The notes below the pieces were generated by a model that saw nothing but the letters and a program-made list of their open reading frames with translations, was not told the DNA's origin and searched no databases. Made by a program: the position numbers and the translations under genes. A stretch of 64,000 nt of DNA from Accumulibacter sp003538495. GTDB taxonomy: Bacteria > Pseudomonadota > Gammaproteobacteria > Burkholderiales > Rhodocyclaceae. Shown here in pieces: positions 59,682-64,000 of the stretch. Position 1 is the stretch's first letter. Each line of letters starts with the position of its first letter. The DNA is taken from assembly GCF_029255145.1 (NCBI RefSeq), contig NZ_JAPUVQ010000111.1, positions 1 through 64,000 on the forward strand, in the 5' to 3' direction.

Positions 59682-61076
59682 TCAGCGCAATCGACTGACG
59701 GACCGGACGTAGGGCTTGCTCGACGGAGTGACCTCGCCAAGCGTGGCCAGCGCCGCATTCGCCTGCTCGCGCGACTGATAATCGCCGTAGATGACGCCCA
59801 GCCGGTCCCGTCCGCTCAGGCTCGAACGATAGACGCGAACTTGCCGCAGATCGAGTGCGGCCGAGTTACGGGCAATGAAATCAACCACTTCCTTTTCGCT
59901 GCTGGCATCGACATTGAGCAACTGAATGAAGTAATGGGAATCCGGCGCGGTTTCCAGCCAGCGCCTGGTGGCGTCAATCCGCTCGGCCAGGGTCAATGGC
60001 CTGGCGGCGTCGGGCCCGACTGCTGCCGACGGCAACTCGGGAACCGTGCCAGGCGACTGCGCCGCAGGCCGGCTGCCGGCTGCCGGTTGCACTGCCCGCT
60101 GGTCGACCGTCGCCGGCGCGCCAACGACCACCGCCGGCGGAGCGATTGACGCCGTCAGCGAGCTACTGGTGGCGTTGCGACTGCCAGCGAAATAGGCCAG
60201 AGCACTGAACAAGCCGACCACCGCCGCCCCGCCAGCCCACGCCCACCAGACGCCGCGAGCGCGGTTGATCGGACGGAACCCGGCGTCGCGGATCGCCGCC
60301 CGAACCTGCCGGCGATCGATCTGGTGCACGCCGTCCGAGAAAGCAACCAGCAGCGCCTTGTCGGCAAGAATGTTGATTCGCCGACTCAGCCCCTCGGACG
60401 CCCTGCTGATCAACTGGATCGCCCGCCTGGTGAAAAGATCGGGGCCGCGGTAGCCAGCAGCTCGCAACCGGAACATCAGATACACCGAAACGTCGCTGGC
60501 GCGCAGTGGTTCGAGCCTGAAGCTGTGCGTAATGCGGTCGTTGAGCTGGCGCATTGCCGTTTGAGCCAGGCGCTCGTCGAGTTCCGGCTGCCCGAAAAGG
60601 ACGATCTGGAGCAGCTTGTGCTGGTTCGACTCGAGGTTCGAGAGCAGCCGGATCTCCTCGAGAGCGTCTGGCGGCATGGCGTGCGCCTCGTCGATCAGGG
60701 CGACGACCTGCCGACCTGCGGCGTAGATTTCCAGGAGGCGCGCCTGCAGGGCGCGCAGCAGCAGCTGACTGCGCCCTTCTGGAAGCGGTATCCGGAGTTC
60801 CTCGGCGACGGCGAACAGAATCTCGTCGCGCGAGAGCATCGGATTGGCCAGGTAGACCGTTTCGACGTTGTCCGGCAGCTTCTCGAGGAGCATCCGGCAG
60901 AGCATCGTCTTGCCGCTGCCGACCTCACCGCTGACCTTGACGATTCCCTCGTCGTGAGTAATCGCATAGATCAGCGCCTCGAGCGTCGCCCCCCGGTTGC
61001 CGCCGGCGAAGAAGAACTCGGTATGGGGCGTGATCCGGAAAGGTGGCTGACGCAGCCCGAAATGATCGAGGTACAT
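59682..61076 (-). CDS. mshM: MshM/ExeA-like AAA ATPase with SPOR-type C-terminus
   Basis: A 464-residue protein from the ATG at 61076 (TGATG overlap with the regulator stop). Residues 1-265 are an ExeA/GspA-type ATPase: MYLDHFGLRQPPFRITPHTEFFF, GEVGSGKT (50-57), LIDEAHAM and a helical lid. One membrane helix (about 275-296) leads to a Pro/Ala-rich linker and a C-terminal SPOR-type domain (about 385-464, YFIQLLNVDASSEKE...VIYGDYQSREQANAALATLG). It may place or assemble the secretin through peptidoglycan, as ExeA does. It lies 116 bases upstream of the secretin gene. Confidence 0.93.
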   Translation of the reverse strand: MYLDHFGLRQPPFRITPHTEFFFAGGNRGATLEALIYAITHDEGIVKVSGEVGSGKTMLCRMLLEKLPDNVETVYLANPMLSRDEILFAVAEELRIPLPEGRSQLLLRALQARLLEIYAAGRQVVALIDEAHAMPPDALEEIRLLSNLESNQHKLLQIVLFGQPELDERLAQTAMRQLNDRITHSFRLEPLRASDVSVYLMFRLRAAGYRGPDLFTRRAIQLISRASEGLSRRINILADKALLVAFSDGVHQIDRRQVRAAIRDAGFRPINRARGVWWAWAGGAAVVGLFSALAYFAGSRNATSSSLTASIAPPAVVVGAPATVDQRAVQPAAGSRPAAQSPGTVPELPSAAVGPDAARPLTLAERIDATRRWLETAPDSHYFIQLLNVDASSEKEVVDFIARNSAALDLRQVRVYRSSLSGRDRLGVIYGDYQSREQANAALATLGEVTPSSKPYVRSVSRLR

Positions 61077-62539
61077 CAGGGCTGCCGCGCCGCGGCTTCC
61101 ATGCGGTTGTAGAGCGTTGTCCGGTGGATGCCAAGCAGCCGCGCCGCCTGACTGACATTGCCATGCGCCAGCTTCAGCGCGGCCTCGATATAGCCACGCT
61201 CGGTCGCATCCAGCAGGCCATCCAGACTGAAGGGCTCGCGTTGCCTCAAGCGCTGCATCGCGGCGCCGATGATCGCGTCGCCGGCCCCCTCGTCGACCGC
61301 CATGCCCATCCTCGCGGCGGCCATCAGCGGCTCGTCCGGCAGATCCAGCTCGGCCTCCAGTGCGACCGCATCGACCGTCTGCCCCGCGTGCCTGGTGGCC
61401 AGACGAATGACAATGTTGCGCAACTCGCGCACGTTGCCGGGAAAGGGATAGTCGAGCCACAGACTCCTGGCGTCGGCCGCCAGGCCGAATGGCAGCTGCT
61501 GCGCTTGCGCCGCGTAGAGATGACGAAAGTGGTCGAGCAGAAGCAGCTTGTCGTCGCCCATTTCGCGCAATGGCGGCGCGACGATCGAACAGACCGACAG
61601 GCGGTGGTAGAGATCAGCCCGGAAGTTGCCGGACCTGACTTCCTTGCGCAGATCACGGTTGGTGGCGGCGATGATCCGCGCCCGGCTGACGCGCTGCTGG
61701 GTTTCGCCGACCCGCTGGTACTCGCCATTTTCCAGCACTCGCAGCAGCTTCGCCTGCAGTTCGAGCGCCAGCTCGCCGATCTCGTCAAGGAACAAGCTAC
61801 CGTCGGCGGCGTCCTCGAAGTAGCCCGCCTTGGTCGTGATGGCGCCGGTAAACGCCCCCCTGGCGTAGCCGAACAGCGTCGCCTCGACAAGGTTTGGCGA
61901 GATGGCGGCACAATTGAGCGCCAGGAATGGCTTGTCACGGCGACGGGTATCGTAATGCAGACAGGCGGAAGCGATAATCTCCTTGCCGCTGCCCGACTCG
62001 CCCTCGATCAGCACTGCGAAAGGCAGGTCGGCGTACTGTCGAAGCTGCATCCGCAATTTCTGGATCGCCGGGCTGTTGCCGATCAGCGATGACAAGCCGT
62101 CGCCGGCGTGCCGTTTCTCATCAAGGGCGCGAAACGCCTGCGCGCGCTCGAGCGCCAGCTGCAAGTCGCCTGGATTACAGGGCTTGGCGACAAAATCGGC
62201 GGCGCCGAGCGTACGCGCATGTCGCGCATTGCCGTCCTCGCTCTGCCCCGAGAGGACGACTATCCGGATCTCCGGGGCAATCTTGAGCAGGTCCGAGATC
62301 AGCGCGAAACCCTCATCGGGACGATGCGGCAGCGGCGGCAAGCCAAGGTCGACCAGCGCCAGCTCGGGCAGCCGGCGCAACTGCCGCAGCAGCTGCATGC
62401 AATGCGGGCGCGAGTGGCTGGTGAGAACCTCGAAGAGCGGGCTCAGCGAAAGGCTCAAGGTGTCGCAGATCAGCGCATCGTCGTCGACGATCAGCAGCAG
62501 GGGCTTTTCAGGCGGGGGGATTTCCATCATGGGGAGCAT
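61076..62539 (-). CDS. NtrC-type sigma-54 response regulator
   Basis: A 487-residue regulator. The receiver has LLIVDDDALICD with the phospho-acceptor Asp64 (ALVDLGLP) and FVAKP (Lys119). The AAA+ domain (about 150-375) has GESGSGKE (180-187), GAFTGA (228-233, sigma-54 contact) and ENGEYQRVGE, RDLRKEVRSGNFRADLYHRL. A Fis-type helix-turn-helix (VSQAARLLGIHRTTLYNRMEA, about 462-482) ends it. It activates sigma-54 promoters after phosphorylation. It is the first gene of the pilus operon and overlaps mshM by one base. Its kinase is not adjacent. Confidence 0.93.
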   Translation of the reverse strand: MLPMMEIPPPEKPLLLIVDDDALICDTLSLSLSPLFEVLTSHSRPHCMQLLRQLRRLPELALVDLGLPPLPHRPDEGFALISDLLKIAPEIRIVVLSGQSEDGNARHARTLGAADFVAKPCNPGDLQLALERAQAFRALDEKRHAGDGLSSLIGNSPAIQKLRMQLRQYADLPFAVLIEGESGSGKEIIASACLHYDTRRRDKPFLALNCAAISPNLVEATLFGYARGAFTGAITTKAGYFEDAADGSLFLDEIGELALELQAKLLRVLENGEYQRVGETQQRVSRARIIAATNRDLRKEVRSGNFRADLYHRLSVCSIVAPPLREMGDDKLLLLDHFRHLYAAQAQQLPFGLAADARSLWLDYPFPGNVRELRNIVIRLATRHAGQTVDAVALEAELDLPDEPLMAAARMGMAVDEGAGDAIIGAAMQRLRQREPFSLDGLLDATERGYIEAALKLAHGNVSQAARLLGIHRTTLYNRMEAAARQP

Positions 62540-62637
62540 GAAACTTCGCGCTGTCCTTACCGGGTGGCGTAACTCTCTATTATTTCACAATTATATTAGC
62601 GCCAAGCATTTCACGCCGGGAGTGCGGCCCAGTCCGG

Positions 62638-62643
62638 TATAAT
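62638..62643 (+). promoter_or_regulatory. TATAAT -10 element for mlaF
   Basis: TATAAT lies 26 bases upstream of the mlaF GTG. No good -35 is found at 16-18 bases, so the promoter may need an activator or be weak. On the opposite strand an ATTATA (62590-62595) could be a -10 for the pilus operon. Confidence 0.35.
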
Positions 62644-62669
62644 CACGCTTTTTTGCTTGGGATGTTGTA

Positions 62670-63488
62670 GTGTCTGCCGATAATCTTGTCGAGATCAAGG
62701 ATCTTGATTTTGCCTACGACGATCGACCGATCCTCAAGGGCATCAGCATGGACATTCCCCGCGGCAAAGTCGTCGCCATCATGGGCGGCTCGGGTTGTGG
62801 CAAGACCACGCTGCTGCGACTGATCGGTGGCCAGCTCAAACCGAGTCGCGGCGAGGTGCTGGTCGACGGCCTGGCGGTGCCGCGCCTGCGTAATGACGAG
62901 CTCTATGCGCTGCGCCGAAGGATGGGCATGCTGTTCCAGTTCGGCGCCTTGTTCACCGATATATCGGTGTTTGACAATGTCGCCTACCAGATGCGCGAGC
63001 ACACCAGGCTGCCGGAAGAATTGATTCGCGACATGGTGCTGATGAAGCTCAATGCTGTTGGTCTGCGTGGGGCGTACCAGCTGATGCCCGCCGAACTTTC
63101 GGGCGGCATGGCCAGACGGGTAGCACTGGCCCGGGCCATCTCACTGGACCCGATGCTGATCATGTATGATGAGCCTTTCGCCGGTCTCGACCCGATCTCG
63201 CTGGGGGTGATCGGACAATTGATCCGCAAACTGAATGACGCGCTCGGCGCGACGTCGATCATGGTTACCCACGACATTCAGGAATCCTTGCAGATCGTCG
63301 ATTACATCTATTTCATGTCGGACGGCAAGGTCGTAGCCCTTGGCACGCCCGACGAGATCCGGGCCTCGAAGCATCCTTTTGTCCACCAGTTTGTCTTCGC
63401 CGAGGCGGACGGACCGGTTCCCTTCCACTATCCTGCAGAGCCGCTGGCCCAGGAACTGCTTGGGAAAGACGCGCATGAGCAATCCTAG
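62670..63488 (+). CDS. mlaF: phospholipid ABC transporter ATPase MlaF
   Basis: A 272-residue ABC ATPase from a GTG at 62670 with GGGATG upstream. Walker A GGSGCGKTT (39-47), signature LSGGMARRVALARA (about 143-156) and Walker B LIMYDEPFAGLDP are present. The start LVEIKDLDFAYDDRPILKGISMDIPRGKVVAI is typical of the MlaF group. With MlaE it drives phospholipid transfer between inner and outer membrane, keeping outer-membrane asymmetry. It overlaps mlaE by 14 bases. The gene is divergent from the pilus operon. Confidence 0.94.
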   Translation: MSADNLVEIKDLDFAYDDRPILKGISMDIPRGKVVAIMGGSGCGKTTLLRLIGGQLKPSRGEVLVDGLAVPRLRNDELYALRRRMGMLFQFGALFTDISVFDNVAYQMREHTRLPEELIRDMVLMKLNAVGLRGAYQLMPAELSGGMARRVALARAISLDPMLIMYDEPFAGLDPISLGVIGQLIRKLNDALGATSIMVTHDIQESLQIVDYIYFMSDGKVVALGTPDEIRASKHPFVHQFVFAEADGPVPFHYPAEPLAQELLGKDAHEQS

Positions 63489-64000
63489 AGAGGATCGTCG
63501 CAGTTCGGCGGTGGTGGCCGTCGCCAGCCTGGGACACCGGGTCAACGACGCGCTGCAGCGGCTGGGATTCGCCGCGCGTTTCTTCGTCATGCTCCTGATG
63601 TGGTCGGGACAGTCGTTCCGGCGGCTGCACCTGACGATTCGGGAACTCTATTTTTCGGGTTTTCAGTCCTTGCTGATCATCATGGTTTCCGGGCTGTTCA
63701 TCGGCATGGTGCTCGGCATGCAGGGTTACGAAACCCTGCAGCGCTACGGCTCCGCCGAGGCGCTCGGCGTCCTGGTCGCGCTGTCGCTGGTCAGGGAACT
63801 TGGTCCGGTGGTCGCTGCCCTACTCTTCGCTTCGCGCGCCGGCTCGTCGATCACCGCCGAAATCGGGCTGATGAAGGCCACCGAACAACTCACCGCGATG
63901 GACATGATGGCGGTCAACCCGATCGCGCGGGTAGTGGCGCCGCGCTTCTGGGGCGGCGTGATCTCGATGCCCTTGCTGGCAGCGCTGTTTTCGGTAGCGG
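63475..64000 (+). CDS. mlaE: phospholipid ABC transporter permease MlaE, partial at the window edge
   Basis: An open frame of 175 codons from the ATG at 63475 to the window end. The N-terminal helix region is followed by MlaE-family segments: ELYFSGFQSLLIIMVSGLFIGMVLGMQGY, ALSLVRELGPVVAALLFASRAGSSITAEIGLMKATEQL and MDMMAVNPIARVVAPRFWG. MlaE is the membrane subunit of the MlaFEDB transporter. The C-terminal third is outside the window. It overlaps mlaF by 14 bases. Confidence 0.93.
   Translation, partial: MSNPREDRRSSAVVAVASLGHRVNDALQRLGFAARFFVMLLMWSGQSFRRLHLTIRELYFSGFQSLLIIMVSGLFIGMVLGMQGYETLQRYGSAEALGVLVALSLVRELGPVVAALLFASRAGSSITAEIGLMKATEQLTAMDMMAVNPIARVVAPRFWGGVISMPLLAALFSVA

Noticed and set aside
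45522..62539. PEP-CTERM PrsK/PrsR system as an explanation for the kinase and the NtrC-type regulator
   Set aside because: The two genes are 14 kb apart, no exosortase or PEP-CTERM protein is present, and the regulator is part of the pilus operon.

Overview
The window is one contiguous stretch of GC-rich bacterial chromosome. Gene content fits a Gram-negative betaproteobacterium: Kds/Lpt and Mla outer-membrane genes, two phasins (polyhydroxyalkanoate storage), HrpA, and an MSHA-type pilus cluster. The style of the proteins suggests Rhodocyclales, possibly an Accumulibacter-like organism. That placement is inference from protein style; no search was run. I saw no tRNA, rRNA, CRISPR array or insertion sequence.

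Region by region. 1-3.3 kb: an open N-terminal fragment, a ZntB-type transporter, a small exported protein and a DMT permease with a His-rich tail. 3.3-12.2 kb: a metal-resistance island. A CusR/CopR-type response regulator without a kinase is divergent from DUF411 protein, TolC-like channel, small membrane protein, periplasmic adaptor, HME-type RND pump, two small periplasmic proteins, a 50-aa ORF and a c-type cytochrome. A TTAC-N6-GTAA dyad lies between the divergent units. 12.2-15.1 kb: an O-acyltransferase with SGNH domain and a DUF6155-like protein.

15.3-29.4 kb is the most interesting part. A ten-gene leftward operon (glutathione peroxidase, FolE2, FAD amine oxidase-like protein, DUF1365, cyclopropane-fatty-acid synthase-like enzyme, chalcone-isomerase-like protein, MFS carrier, DUF3833 lipoprotein, SDR, NTF2-like protein) is preceded by three copies of a 13-bp dyad, TTGTC-N3-GACAA. 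Two more copies precede a MerR/B12-binding regulator of the CarH/LitR type at 28.5 kb. Five copies in these two upstream regions, and none elsewhere by eye, suggest a light- or cobalamin-responsive membrane-lipid/antioxidant regulon. Between them lie a frameshifted HD-GYP gene, a solitary amino-acid-binding protein and an OYE-family oxidoreductase.

29.5-44.5 kb: a GAF protein, a solute-binding protein with a GntP permease, HrpA, an EI24 protein, a MoaB/CinA-like protein, two phasins (one with a near-perfect promoter flanked by inverted TGCA-containing boxes), lptA-lptC-kdsD without kdsC or lptB, and a CPA2 antiporter. 44.6-62.5 kb: prepilin, sensor kinase, adenylate cyclase, then a leftward MSHA-like pilus operon led by an NtrC-type regulator. 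Its ATPase carries tandem MshEN (c-di-GMP-binding type) motifs. 62.6-64 kb: start of the mla lipid-transport operon, cut by the window edge.
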